Shown here in pieces: positions 41,960-50,833 of a stretch of 64,000 bases of DNA; positions within the stretch are counted from its first letter, which is position 1; each line of letters begins with the position of its first letter. Below the pieces are notes generated by a model, which was given only the letters and a program-made list of their open reading frames with translations, searched no databases and was not told the DNA's origin. The stretch is taken from NCBI GenBank assembly GCA_035575925.1, contig DATLXK010000028.1:73631-137630 (forward strand), given 5' to 3'. This DNA is from DASWTL01 sp035575925 (GTDB taxonomy: Bacteria; Bacteroidota; Bacteroidia; Sphingobacteriales; Sphingobacteriaceae). The position numbers and the translations under genes are program-made.

Positions 41960-43600
41960 TTACATCATTCCGCCCATGCCACCACCACCCATTGGAGGCA
42001 TACCGCCATGACCTTTATCATCTTCAGGATCATCGGCTAATACACACTCGGTAGTTAATAGCATAGCTGCAATAGAAGCTGCATTCTCAAGTGCTACACG
42101 TCCAACTTTAGTTGGATCAATAACTCCTGCACCGATTAAATTCTCATACACATCTGTACGTGCATTGTATCCGAAATCAGCTGTACCTTCTTTTACTTTC
42201 TGTACTACTATAGAACCTTCAATACCTGCATTTTCACAGATCTGACGCAACGGCTCTTCAATAGCACGTTTTACTATCTGGATACCGGTTGTTTCATCTT
42301 CATTTGCACCTTTCAAGCCTTCTAAAGCTTCAATAGCACGAATAAAAGCAACACCACCACCTGCTACAATTCCTTCTTCAACTGCAGCACGGGTTGCGTG
42401 TAAAGCATCGTCAACACGGTCTTTTTTCTCTTTCATTTCTACCTCAGTAGCAGCACCTACATAAAGAACAGCAACACCGCCTGATAATTTTGCAAGACGT
42501 TCCTGTAATTTTTCTTTATCGTAATCTGATGTTGTAGATTCTACCTGAGCTTTAATTTGGTTTACACGGCCTTTAATATCATCTGACTGACCACCACCGT
42601 TTATCACAATAGTATTGTCTTTATCAACAAGAACTTTCTCAGCCTGGCCTAAGTAACTAAGCTCAGCATTTTCAAGCTTAAAGCCTCTTTCCTCAGAAAT
42701 TACAGTTCCGCCGGTTAGTATAGCTATATCTTCCAGCATTGCTTTACGACGATCGCCAAATCCTGGCGCTTTAACAGCAACTACTTTCAGTGAACCACGA
42801 ATTTTATTAACTACAAGGGTAGCAAGAGCTTCGCCATCAAGATCTTCAGCAATAATCAATAATGGTTTGCCCGTTTGTACTTGTTTTTCTAAAACAGGAA
42901 GCAATTCTTTCATCGAAGAGATCTTTTTATCGTAGATCAGGATGTAAGGATTTTCCAATTCTGCTTCCATTTTTTCAGTATTGGTTACAAAGTATGGAGA
43001 TAAATATCCACGATCAAACTGCATACCTTCCACAGTTTTCATTTCTGTTTCAGTGCCTTTTGCTTCTTCAACAGTGATTACACCATCTTTGCCAACTTTG
43101 GCCATTGCATCAGCTATCAGTGTTCCAATAATTTCATCATTATTGGCGGAGATAGATGCAACTTGCTTGATTTTGTTATTGTCTTCGCCAACAGTTTGAG
43201 ACTGTGATTTAAGGTTACCAACAACAGCCAAAACCGCTTTATCAATACCGCGTTTCAAATCCATCGGATTTGCACCAGCCGCTACATTTTTAATACCTGC
43301 TGTAACAATTGCCTGAGCAAGAACAGTAGCAGTGGTAGTTCCATCACCTGCAATATCGGCAGTTTTAGAGGCTACTTCTTTTACCATTTGAGCACCCATA
43401 TTTTCCAACGGGTCTTTTAGTTCAATTTCTTTAGCAACAGTTACACCATCCTTCGTGATAGATGGCGAACCGAATTTTTTATCAATAATTACATTACGAC
43501 CCTTTGGACCTAAAGTTACCTTTACCGCATTGGCAAGTATGTCGACACCTCTTTTAAGGGCATCACGCGCTTCAACATTGTATTTTACTTGTTTTGACAT
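41960..43600 (-). CDS. groL: Chaperonin GroEL (Cpn60)
   Basis: The 546-residue subunit of the tetradecameric folding chamber. It has VTLGPKGRNVIIDKKFGSP, AGDGTTTATVLAQAIV (nucleotide-binding Asp), KGRVNQIKAQVE, and ends in the GGM-rich tail (GGMPPMGGGGMGGMM). Length is normal. It follows groS by about 80 bases. I see no CIRCE element upstream of the pair. Confidence 0.98.
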   Translation of the reverse strand: MSKQVKYNVEARDALKRGVDILANAVKVTLGPKGRNVIIDKKFGSPSITKDGVTVAKEIELKDPLENMGAQMVKEVASKTADIAGDGTTTATVLAQAIVTAGIKNVAAGANPMDLKRGIDKAVLAVVGNLKSQSQTVGEDNNKIKQVASISANNDEIIGTLIADAMAKVGKDGVITVEEAKGTETEMKTVEGMQFDRGYLSPYFVTNTEKMEAELENPYILIYDKKISSMKELLPVLEKQVQTGKPLLIIAEDLDGEALATLVVNKIRGSLKVVAVKAPGFGDRRKAMLEDIAILTGGTVISEERGFKLENAELSYLGQAEKVLVDKDNTIVINGGGQSDDIKGRVNQIKAQVESTTSDYDKEKLQERLAKLSGGVAVLYVGAATEVEMKEKKDRVDDALHATRAAVEEGIVAGGGVAFIRAIEALEGLKGANEDETTGIQIVKRAIEEPLRQICENAGIEGSIVVQKVKEGTADFGYNARTDVYENLIGAGVIDPTKVGRVALENAASIAAMLLTTECVLADDPEDDKGHGGMPPMGGGGMGGMM

Positions 43601-43683
43601 TTTTAATGTTTTTTGAATGAATGAGTGGGTTTAATGTGATAAAGAGAGATGACAAAATAAAGTTTACTCTCTTAAATGGAAGT

Positions 43684-43977
43684 TTACAGTGCTCCGAAAA
43701 TATCAGATTCACGCATAATCAGATACTCTTCGCCATCGATAGGGATTTCAGTACCTGCATATTTACCATAATAAACCTGATCTCCAACTTTGTAAGCCAT
43801 AGGAATCAGGTTGCCGGTCATGTCTGCATATTTGCCCGGACCAACTGCAACTATAGTACCTTTCATAGGTTTTTCTTTCGCTGTATCAGGAATATAAAGA
43901 CCTGAAGCCGTTTTTTCTTCAGCAGGAGCAGCTTCAATTACTACTCTGTCTGCGCTTGGTTTAAAGTTCAATGCCAT
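43684..43977 (-). CDS. groS: Co-chaperonin GroES (Cpn10)
   Basis: A 97-residue GroES: FKPSADRVVIEAAPAEEKTASGLYIPDTAKEKPMKGTIVAVG with the mobile loop (EKTASGLYI), and YGKYAGTEIPIDGEEYLIMRESDIFG at the end. It caps the GroEL ring. First gene of the groS-groL operon. Confidence 0.98.
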   Translation of the reverse strand: MALNFKPSADRVVIEAAPAEEKTASGLYIPDTAKEKPMKGTIVAVGPGKYADMTGNLIPMAYKVGDQVYYGKYAGTEIPIDGEEYLIMRESDIFGAL

Positions 43978-44142
43978 AATATTTATGTAATTTATTGTTT
44001 GCTTTTATTGCTCATTTTTTATGCCAACTGGCTCTTATTTTGAAAAGAAAAAGGTTTCTTGTCAAAATTTCACATTTATGATCTAACATAGAATTTATAA
44101 ACCGCATCCGTGCCACGATGTCAGGATATGTCAGAAAAGATT

Positions 44143-44165
44143 AAAGCTTCCAATTCGGAAGCTTT
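44143..44165 (-). terminator. Hairpin after secG
   Basis: AAAGCTTCC-AATTC-GGAAGCTTT is a perfect 9-bp stem, 7 bases beyond the secG stop. The T tract on the minus strand is weak (AATCTTTT), so it may be a terminator or a 3' stabilising hairpin. Confidence 0.65.
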
Positions 44166-44171
44166 ATAAAT

Positions 44172-44519
44172 TTATCTTTTTGATGTGTCTGTTGGTTTAG
44201 GTTGAGTGCCGGGTGCGGGTCCGAATTGTGATGGGGAACCGGCAGGTTTCTGAATTTGCTTTTGAATTTCAGTAGCATCCTGATTTAATGTGCCGCCTTT
44301 TGGAATAGTAACATTTATTAACAGCGAGAGAACTAAAAGAGTAATGGCTAATGCCCATGTACCTTTTTCAAGAACGTCACCAGTACGTTGAACACCCATA
44401 ATGTTGTTTGAACCCGAAAAGCCTGATGCAAGGCCTCCGCCTTTTGGATTTTGTACCAGAATGATTAAAGCTAATAAGACACAAACAATTATGGCCAGGA
44501 CTACTAATGCGGTATACAT
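44172..44519 (-). CDS. secG: Preprotein translocase subunit SecG
   Basis: The 115-residue protein has two transmembrane helices: TALVVLAIIVCVLLALIILVQNPKGGG and WALAITLLVLSLLINVTI, with SGFSGSNNIMGVQRTGDVLEK between. The QNPKGGGLASGFSGSNN motif is diagnostic. A Pro- and Gln-rich tail follows. It is last in a run of leftward genes from miaB and is part of the SecYEG channel that secA drives. Confidence 0.94.
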   Translation of the reverse strand: MYTALVVLAIIVCVLLALIILVQNPKGGGLASGFSGSNNIMGVQRTGDVLEKGTWALAITLLVLSLLINVTIPKGGTLNQDATEIQKQIQKPAGSPSQFGPAPGTQPKPTDTSKR

Positions 44520-44531
44520 ATTTTATACTAA

Positions 44532-45890
44532 CTAATTGGTGATTTCTAATTTGCGAATTTGGTCGGCAAAGTAAGTGCTTTTTTCCGGGAATTTCAAACT
44601 TAATTTTCTGTACGTATCAATAGCTTTATGAAACAGCATTTGCTCGATATATATTATAGCAAGTGTTTCAGACACCATATCATATGAATCTTCAGAACTT
44701 TTCCGGGCCTTGTTTTCATTATCTAACTTTTCTGGTCGGGGCGGTCGTATTTGAGGCTCCTCGCGAATAAACCGTTCAATCCGTTCATCTTTCCGTCTTA
44801 TATTAAACTTTCCGGTTTTTGTTGGCTCCTCTGCTTTAATATTTTCCAGCGGAGATTGAAGATGAAATATGTTCTCTATAATTTGCTGATTAAAGTCTTC
44901 TACTGAGTTTTTTTTAATATCCTGCGTAGTGTCAAGCTTGAAACTTACATATGGCTGATAGGTGGCTGAATGCTCATTTCTGGTTTTATTTAACCACCAA
45001 AGAAACGTAAAGGGCATTTTATCATCATCATACTTAGAAACTCCTTGTCCGGAGTTTAAAGCAGAGGCATTGATTGGTTCACTTTCATCAGAAAGTTCAT
45101 CTGAACGTTCATTGCTCACGCTTGCCTGTGAGATTAATTGGTCGTCTAGTTTTTCTTCAAATCTGAAAAAATCTGACGCAGCTATATTGCCAATAATTAA
45201 TTTTTCAGTTTCATCTATTGGTTCTGTACGAAAATTATTTTCAGTCTGATCATCTAAGGCCGGCACATCTGCATGTGTTTCATCTGCCGGTTCGTTCTCT
45301 TCAGTTATGGAAATTGCCTGCCCATCCTGAAAATCGGCATCATTACTTCGTGAATCCATATCTGAAACTGAGCCAGGGGTTATTTCATCACCTGTAATTT
45401 TAAATTGTTCAGCATCTATATATTCTTCTGCTTCTTTTTCATCAGGATCAGAGATAGCAATTATCCCTGCTTGTGGATTAGTAGTATCAGCCTGTTCATT
45501 ATTCGCGTCATCAACTGCAACTATAGCTTCTTCATTAAAATCAGGCTGATGAGCCAGAGCCGGTAATTCTTCAACTATATTTTTACTGAAATTCCCGGGG
45601 TTATGGATTATATCGTAAAGGATATTTCGGTCAGGAATATACAAAGCAGCCTTTGACAGGTGATCATCATACTCGTTTTCTTCTTTATAGCATTTAGCCT
45701 GGAATGCATGAAGCATCTGGGCATATGGGAATTTTTGGATGAGCGCTTGTATTGTTTTCTCACCAGATAAATCAATTCCTTTCGGATCCCGAAGAAATCC
45801 GGAGAACGCCTGATTATTTGTTGCCGTATTATTTGAATTCTCCACAGTTAGATATTGGGATGAAGCTACTAAAACCTTACCAATTGGCAA
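44532..45890 (-). CDS. Acidic protein with C-terminal TPR-like repeat
   Basis: The 452-residue protein has an N-terminal helical region (KTIQALIQKFPYAQMLHAFQAKCYKEENEYDDHLSKAAL), a long acidic, repeat-poor middle (about 115-330), and a C-terminal TPR-like helix pair (SETLAIIYIEQMLFHKAIDTYRKLSLKFPEKSTYFADQI). The same protein is seen between lptE and secG in related genomes, to my memory; function unknown. The TTG start overlaps the lptE end by 14 bases; a later start is possible. Confidence 0.6.
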   Translation of the reverse strand: MPIGKVLVASSQYLTVENSNNTATNNQAFSGFLRDPKGIDLSGEKTIQALIQKFPYAQMLHAFQAKCYKEENEYDDHLSKAALYIPDRNILYDIIHNPGNFSKNIVEELPALAHQPDFNEEAIVAVDDANNEQADTTNPQAGIIAISDPDEKEAEEYIDAEQFKITGDEITPGSVSDMDSRSNDADFQDGQAISITEENEPADETHADVPALDDQTENNFRTEPIDETEKLIIGNIAASDFFRFEEKLDDQLISQASVSNERSDELSDESEPINASALNSGQGVSKYDDDKMPFTFLWWLNKTRNEHSATYQPYVSFKLDTTQDIKKNSVEDFNQQIIENIFHLQSPLENIKAEEPTKTGKFNIRRKDERIERFIREEPQIRPPRPEKLDNENKARKSSEDSYDMVSETLAIIYIEQMLFHKAIDTYRKLSLKFPEKSTYFADQIRKLEITN

Positions 45891-46383
45891 AAGACCTGTT
45901 AAAAATATCTTCGGTCAATTGACGTGTTATATCTCTTATTAACAAAGGTTCCTGGCTTTGGATTGATGCTGAGGCACTTGAAAACTCTCTTGATACACTA
46001 AAAGATTGTTCGAAGCTGTCTTTGGTTTTGATTACATTAGTATATTTTACATTAATAGTTATAGTAAGGCGGTTTAAACCTGCCCGTGCATTTCCCTGTA
46101 TGCCCGTCGGGGTAATACTATAATCAGAAATTCTGCCTTCAAAAGTTGCGTGGCCTTCCGTCCTTACCACGCTTAAACTCGACTGGTTCCGGATACGATC
46201 TTTTAATGCTTCAGTAAATTGTGTGCTTAAATAGGGTACGACTATCTGCGCATTATTTTCAAAAAACTGCACTGTAACCGTTTTCATTTCCGGAGGAATG
46301 GATCCGCCCGTAAAGTTATACATGCCGCATGATTGTAAAAAGGTAATACATACTATTATGGAATAGAATACAATCTTTTTCAT
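45877..46383 (-). CDS. lptE: LptE family LPS-assembly lipoprotein
   Basis: From the ATG at 46383 the protein has a lipoprotein signal MKKIVFYSIIVCITFLQSCGMY (lipobox LQSC) and a two-layer fold typical of LptE: PPEMKTVTVQFFENNA, FTEALKDRIRNQSSL and GRISDYSITPTGI. LptE plugs the LptD channel that inserts LPS in the outer membrane. An upstream in-frame ATG at 46416 would precede the signal with 11 residues. It lies between the sigma-54 activator and the TPR protein gene. Confidence 0.85.
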   Translation of the reverse strand: MKKIVFYSIIVCITFLQSCGMYNFTGGSIPPEMKTVTVQFFENNAQIVVPYLSTQFTEALKDRIRNQSSLSVVRTEGHATFEGRISDYSITPTGIQGNARAGLNRLTITINVKYTNVIKTKDSFEQSFSVSREFSSASASIQSQEPLLIRDITRQLTEDIFNRSFANW

Positions 46384-46419
46384 CAGTATTGGTATTTGGA
46401 TATGTAATTTATTCATCGG

Positions 46420-47643
46420 CTACAGATCTAATTCTTTAATTTTCCTGTAAAGCGTCCGTTCTGATATTCCAAGTTCATTGGCGGCAAGTTTTCGCTTACC
46501 GCGATGTTTTTTCAATGCTTTTTTTATCAGATCAGATTCTTTATCTATTAGAGATAACGATTCTTCGACCTCTTCAGCATCATGGGCAATCGAATAATTA
46601 TTATTTTCGGTGTGCGGATTGTGAATAGTTAGTTTATGTTGCTGATCAGTATTATTGGGCACATCGATATCTCTGTATAACTGATTAAGAAGTTGTGGAT
46701 TAGCGGCTATTTCAGAAGTTCCACCATTCTGGATGATTTCTGCCACTAGTTTTTTTAGTTCCAGCATATCTTTCTTCATATCAAATAATACTTTATAAAG
46801 AATATCCCGTTCTGAAAAATCATCCTTCTTACTGTCAATACGCATGGGCAATGTTCTGCCGCTTTCAACCGGGATATATTGCAACAGGTTTTGTGCAGTT
46901 ACCGTACGCTCTTTTTCCAGCACTGCAATTTGTTCGGCAATATTTTTTAACTGGCGTACATTTCCGGGCCAGCTATAATTAGTAAGCATAGTTTGTGCTT
47001 CAGGATCAAGCTGTAAATTAGGGCTGCGATATTTATCTGTAAAATCAGCAATAAACTTTCTGAATAAAAGATAAATATCCTCCTTCCTTTCTCTTAAAGC
47101 AGGTATTTTTAAAGGAACAGTATTTAATCGATAATAAAGATCTTCACGAAATTTCGCACTCCTCACTGCATCAAAAACATCCACATTGGTGGCTGCTATA
47201 ACGCGGACATCGGTTTTTTGAACCTTTGAGGAACCTACCCGGATATATTCACCGGTTTCCAGCACACGTAATAAGCGTGCCTGTGTGCCTACAGGAAGCT
47301 CGGCTACCTCATCCATAAATATAGTGCCACCATCTACTACCTCAAAATACCCTTTCCGGGCTTCGTGAGCCCCGGTAAAAGATCCTTTTTCATGACCGAA
47401 AAGCTCTGAGTCTATAGTGCCTTCAGGAATTGCACCGCAGTTAACTGCAATAAAAGGCCCATGCTTGCGGGCACTTAATGAGTGAATGATATGAGAAAAG
47501 ACTTCCTTGCCACTACCGCTTTCGCCTGTAATTAATACTGATATATCTGTAGGGGCTACCTGCCTTGCAATATCTATTGCCCGATTTAACAGCGGGGAGC
47601 TTCCAATTATTCCAAAACGGTTTTTTATATCCTGAACATCCAT
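46420..47643 (-). CDS. Sigma-54-dependent activator without receiver domain
   Basis: The 407-residue protein opens directly with the AAA+ domain: Walker A GESGSGKE (40-47), sigma-54 contact loop GSFTGA (87-92, a GAFTGA variant), VDGGTIFMDEVAELP (Walker B) and RKGYFEV/R-finger regions, then a linker, and a Fis-type HTH (KLAANELGISERTLYRKIKEL). No N-terminal sensor domain is present, so activity is probably set by expression or a partner. Sits between miaB and lptE. Confidence 0.92.
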   Translation of the reverse strand: MDVQDIKNRFGIIGSSPLLNRAIDIARQVAPTDISVLITGESGSGKEVFSHIIHSLSARKHGPFIAVNCGAIPEGTIDSELFGHEKGSFTGAHEARKGYFEVVDGGTIFMDEVAELPVGTQARLLRVLETGEYIRVGSSKVQKTDVRVIAATNVDVFDAVRSAKFREDLYYRLNTVPLKIPALRERKEDIYLLFRKFIADFTDKYRSPNLQLDPEAQTMLTNYSWPGNVRQLKNIAEQIAVLEKERTVTAQNLLQYIPVESGRTLPMRIDSKKDDFSERDILYKVLFDMKKDMLELKKLVAEIIQNGGTSEIAANPQLLNQLYRDIDVPNNTDQQHKLTIHNPHTENNNYSIAHDAEEVEESLSLIDKESDLIKKALKKHRGKRKLAANELGISERTLYRKIKELDL

Positions 47644-47702
47644 AGTTTAGTACTGAGATTTTAGTATTGAGTATTGAGATTGAATCGCAGTACGAATACG
47701 TT

Positions 47703-49181
47703 TTACACAATTCTGCCAATCAAAGTAGCAGTTGTACACCTTTCGGCAATTACATTTACATATTGTCCCGGCTTATAACGGCTATCCACCGGGAAAATAA
47801 CCATAGCATTCTGATCGCTTCGTCCGGCGAAATCTTTGTCTGATTTTTTGGAATAGCCTTCAATTAATACTTTCTGTACCTTTCCTATTTGCTTCAGCAT
47901 ACAATGGTGAGAATGTTCCTGCTGGCGCTGAACAATTTCTGACAGCCGGCACTGCTTTACATCTTCCGGAATATCATCAGGATAACGCTTGGCCGCTAAA
48001 GTACCAGGGCGTTCCGAATATTTAAACATGTATGCAAAATCATATTTTACATAATCCATCATACTTAACGTATCCTGGTGCTCTTCTTCAGTTTCACTGC
48101 AAAAACCGGTAATCACATCAGTAGATACAGCACATTGGGGAATTATGCGGCGTATAGCATCAATACGATCCATATACCAGTTACGGTCGTACGTTCTGTT
48201 CATTAAATCAAGAACTCTTGAATTTCCTGATTGTACCGGAAGATGAATGTAATTACAAATATTTTCGTAACGGGCTATGGTATGCAGCACCTCATCCGTA
48301 ATATCTTTAGGATGTGATGTTGAAAACCGTACCCTGAGTTTAGGGCTTACTTTAGCAACTAATTCAAGCAGACGGGCGAAATTTATAGCTTCTCCCAAAT
48401 CTTCTCCAGAAGAGAGGGAGCTGGTAGTTTCTGTGGTGGAACTCCATTTATATGAATCCACATTTTGCCCTAATAAAGTTACTTCGCGGTAACCCCGGGC
48501 AAATAGATCTTCTGCTTCTTTAATTATTGAAAACGCGTCACGGCTGCGCTCGCGCCCGCGGGTGAAGGGAACAACACAAAATGAACACATATTATCGCAG
48601 CCGCGCATGATAGAGATAAATGCGCTGATACCATTTGTGTTGAGGCGTATCGGGCTGATATCTGCGTAGGTTTCTTCCCGTGATAAAAGCACATTAACTG
48701 CTTTTTTACCCTCATCCACAGTGTCTATCAGATTAGGCAGATCCCGATAAGAATCGGGCCCAATTACGATATCGACCAATTTTTCTTCTTCCAGAAATTT
48801 AGCCTTTAACCGCTCGGCCATGCAACCCAGAACACCGACCATTAACCCGGGATTTTTTGCTTTCACAGCACGAAACTCTTTTAAACGGTTTCGCACTCTT
48901 TGTTCGGCATTCTCACGAATTGAACAGGTGTTTATAAAAATAACATGAGCTTCTTTATAATCCGAAGTAGTTGAAAAGCCCATGTCCAGCATAATGGATG
49001 CAACTATTTCACTATCTGAAAAGTTCATTGCACATCCATAGCTTTCTATATACAGCTTCCTGCCCAGGTGTTTTTCAGTCCCGTTTTTCAATACCAATGC
49101 CTCGCCCTGACGGGTTTCATCATGTGTATTTGACTGAGTAGGCCGGGAAGGCTCCATCAAAATATTTTCCGGATCTAACAT
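47703..49181 (-). CDS. miaB: tRNA-2-methylthio-N6-dimethylallyladenosine synthase MiaB
   Basis: Radical-SAM enzyme that adds the methylthio group to i6A37 of tRNAs reading UNN codons. The 492-residue protein has three auxiliary cluster cysteines in the UPF0004 domain (C50, C86, C120), the radical-SAM motif CDNMCSFC (195-202), and a C-terminal TRAM domain (QYVNVIAERCTTATLIG). A 40-residue N-terminal extension precedes RKLYIESYGCAMN. First gene of the leftward miaB to secG series. Confidence 0.96.
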   Translation of the reverse strand: MLDPENILMEPSRPTQSNTHDETRQGEALVLKNGTEKHLGRKLYIESYGCAMNFSDSEIVASIMLDMGFSTTSDYKEAHVIFINTCSIRENAEQRVRNRLKEFRAVKAKNPGLMVGVLGCMAERLKAKFLEEEKLVDIVIGPDSYRDLPNLIDTVDEGKKAVNVLLSREETYADISPIRLNTNGISAFISIMRGCDNMCSFCVVPFTRGRERSRDAFSIIKEAEDLFARGYREVTLLGQNVDSYKWSSTTETTSSLSSGEDLGEAINFARLLELVAKVSPKLRVRFSTSHPKDITDEVLHTIARYENICNYIHLPVQSGNSRVLDLMNRTYDRNWYMDRIDAIRRIIPQCAVSTDVITGFCSETEEEHQDTLSMMDYVKYDFAYMFKYSERPGTLAAKRYPDDIPEDVKQCRLSEIVQRQQEHSHHCMLKQIGKVQKVLIEGYSKKSDKDFAGRSDQNAMVIFPVDSRYKPGQYVNVIAERCTTATLIGRIV

Positions 49182-49282
49182 TTATTCCTATTTAGGAATG
49201 CAAAAATACGATTTTTTTAAATACAATGACAATTTGTCAGAGCAATAATCTGATAATTATATATCAATTCCCAGGTATAAAA

Positions 49283-49302
49283 AAACCCTCTGATGAGGGT
49301 TT
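49283..49302 (-). terminator. Terminator after ilvE
   Basis: AAACCCTC-TGAT-GAGGGTTT is a perfect 8-bp stem with T residues on the minus strand (A tract 49278-49285). It lies about 20 bases beyond the ilvE stop. Confidence 0.9.
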
Positions 49303-49320
49303 AGAAGAAATGTAATTTGC

Positions 49321-50388
49321 CTAATCTATAGTATAATTCCACTTAAACTCATCATCTGTGAAGCCATAACGCATATCATTCAATATTTTAAGGGCTTTAT
49401 TTGAAAACTCCGCCTTTTCCAGTGCCGGCAGTGTGTAAAGTTCCCCTTCATGGCCAATACTTGCAATAGGAGCAATTGTAGCAGCAGTGCCTACACCGAA
49501 TGCTTCAGTAAGTTTATCGTTCTTTAAACCGTCTACTATCTCTGCAACAGAAACTCTTCGCTCTTCAACCGGTATTCCCCATTTCCGGGCAAGGGTTAGT
49601 ACACTATCCCGTGTAATACCTTTTAATATAGTATCGCGTGTGGATGGGGTTATTAATGTGCCGTCAATCATAAACATTACATTTGCAGCACCCAGTTCTT
49701 CCACATAAGCATGATCACGACTGTCTGTCCATATCAATTGGTCATAGCCCTCTTTTAGTGCTTCCCTTCCCGGGAGCATGGAACCACCGTAATTTCCGGC
49801 AGCCTTTGCATAGCCAAATCCTCCCTCACTTGCACGCGAATATTTTGTCTCGATTTTAACTTTTAGCGGTTTTGTAAAATATGCACCAACGGGACAGGTT
49901 AAGACTATAAATTTGTAAGTGGCTGAAGGTTGAACTCCTAAATAAGGGTCACTGGCAAACATAAAAGGACGAATATACAACGAATGATTAGCCGCAGTTG
50001 GGATCCAATCCCTATCCAGATTAACCAATGCAGCTATACTTTGCACAAAAATTTCCTCAGGAAGTACGGGCATACATAACCGCTCTGCCGATAAGTTAAA
50101 TCGCTCCGCATTTTTATAAGGTCTGAAAATGGAAATTTTCCCATCGGGATGTCGGTATGCTTTTAATCCCTCAAACAATGCCTGCCCATAATGTAATGAT
50201 GAAATCGCAGGACTTAAGGACAAGTCGCCATAAGGAACAATCTCAAACTTACCCCAATTTCCATCTGCATATTCAGCAGTAAACATATGATCAGAAAAAT
50301 TTTTCCCGAAAGGTAAATTACTAAAGTCTGTTTCTTTCAGTCTGGAGGAATTCGATTTGGTTGTTTTTATATCAAGTGTATCTGTCAC
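49321..50388 (-). CDS. ilvE: Branched-chain amino acid aminotransferase
   Basis: PLP fold-type IV transaminase for Leu, Ile and Val. FSDHMFTAEYADGNWG, LHYGQALFEGLKAYR, RPYKNAERFNLSAERLCMP, KAAGNYGGSMLPGREALKEGYDQLIWTD (PLP Lys region), EELGAANVMFMI and TPSTRDTILKGITRDSVL are the motifs. I chose the GTG at 50388 (about 355 residues), which is the normal family length; an ATG-less extension upstream would overlap crcB and looks non-homologous. Confidence 0.95.
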   Translation of the reverse strand: MTDTLDIKTTKSNSSRLKETDFSNLPFGKNFSDHMFTAEYADGNWGKFEIVPYGDLSLSPAISSLHYGQALFEGLKAYRHPDGKISIFRPYKNAERFNLSAERLCMPVLPEEIFVQSIAALVNLDRDWIPTAANHSLYIRPFMFASDPYLGVQPSATYKFIVLTCPVGAYFTKPLKVKIETKYSRASEGGFGYAKAAGNYGGSMLPGREALKEGYDQLIWTDSRDHAYVEELGAANVMFMIDGTLITPSTRDTILKGITRDSVLTLARKWGIPVEERRVSVAEIVDGLKNDKLTEAFGVGTAATIAPIASIGHEGELYTLPALEKAEFSNKALKILNDMRYGFTDDEFKWNYTID

Positions 50389-50452
50389 GGTATCTCTTCT
50401 TAGTAACGCAAAGATACAAAAAATGAATTTCCAACGATAAGTCAGAAAGGGT

Positions 50453-50824
50453 TTAAAAAAATTTAGCGACAGTAATGCCCAGATAAAGAGCACAAATGCT
50501 TAAAACCAAATTTAAAAGTATATTGGAAAATGCCAATGCAGTTTGGCCGGTTTTAAATAGTTCTACAGTCTCAAAAGTGAAGGCAGAATACGTGCTAAAT
50601 CCCCCACAAAATCCTGTTATGATCAATAATTTTAATGGCAGGGTTAAATTAATCTTCTCTACTCCAAGTATTAAAACAAGCCCGAAAACAAAACAGCTTA
50701 GAAAGTTTGCAGTTAACGTAGCAATCGGAAAGTTTAGTTGGTTTGAAACCCATATCTTACCAACAAAAAAGCGGGCTACACTTCCCAAACCTCCACCAGC
50801 AAAAACCAGGAAAATTTCCTTCAT
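50453..50824 (-). CDS. crcB: Fluoride exporter CrcB/Fluc
   Basis: A 123-residue four-helix protein that exports fluoride as a dual-topology dimer. GGLGSVARFFVG, NFLSCFVFGLVL and TGFCGGFSTYSAFTFET (the conserved G-CGG-STFS-F motif) are all present. No fluoride riboswitch was recognised upstream. It lies between serB and ilvE in the same direction. Confidence 0.94.
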   Translation of the reverse strand: MKEIFLVFAGGGLGSVARFFVGKIWVSNQLNFPIATLTANFLSCFVFGLVLILGVEKINLTLPLKLLIITGFCGGFSTYSAFTFETVELFKTGQTALAFSNILLNLVLSICALYLGITVAKFF

Positions 50825-50833
50825 ATTCTATTA

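Noticed and set aside
43978..44142. CIRCE element before groS
   Set aside because: I looked for TTAGCACTC and GAGTGCTAA halves and found none; HrcA-type control is not supported.
50389..50493. N-terminal extension of ilvE to 50493
   Set aside because: The extra 35 residues (MLFIWALLSLNFFKPF...) are unlike transaminases and would overlap crcB; the GTG at 50388 gives the normal length.
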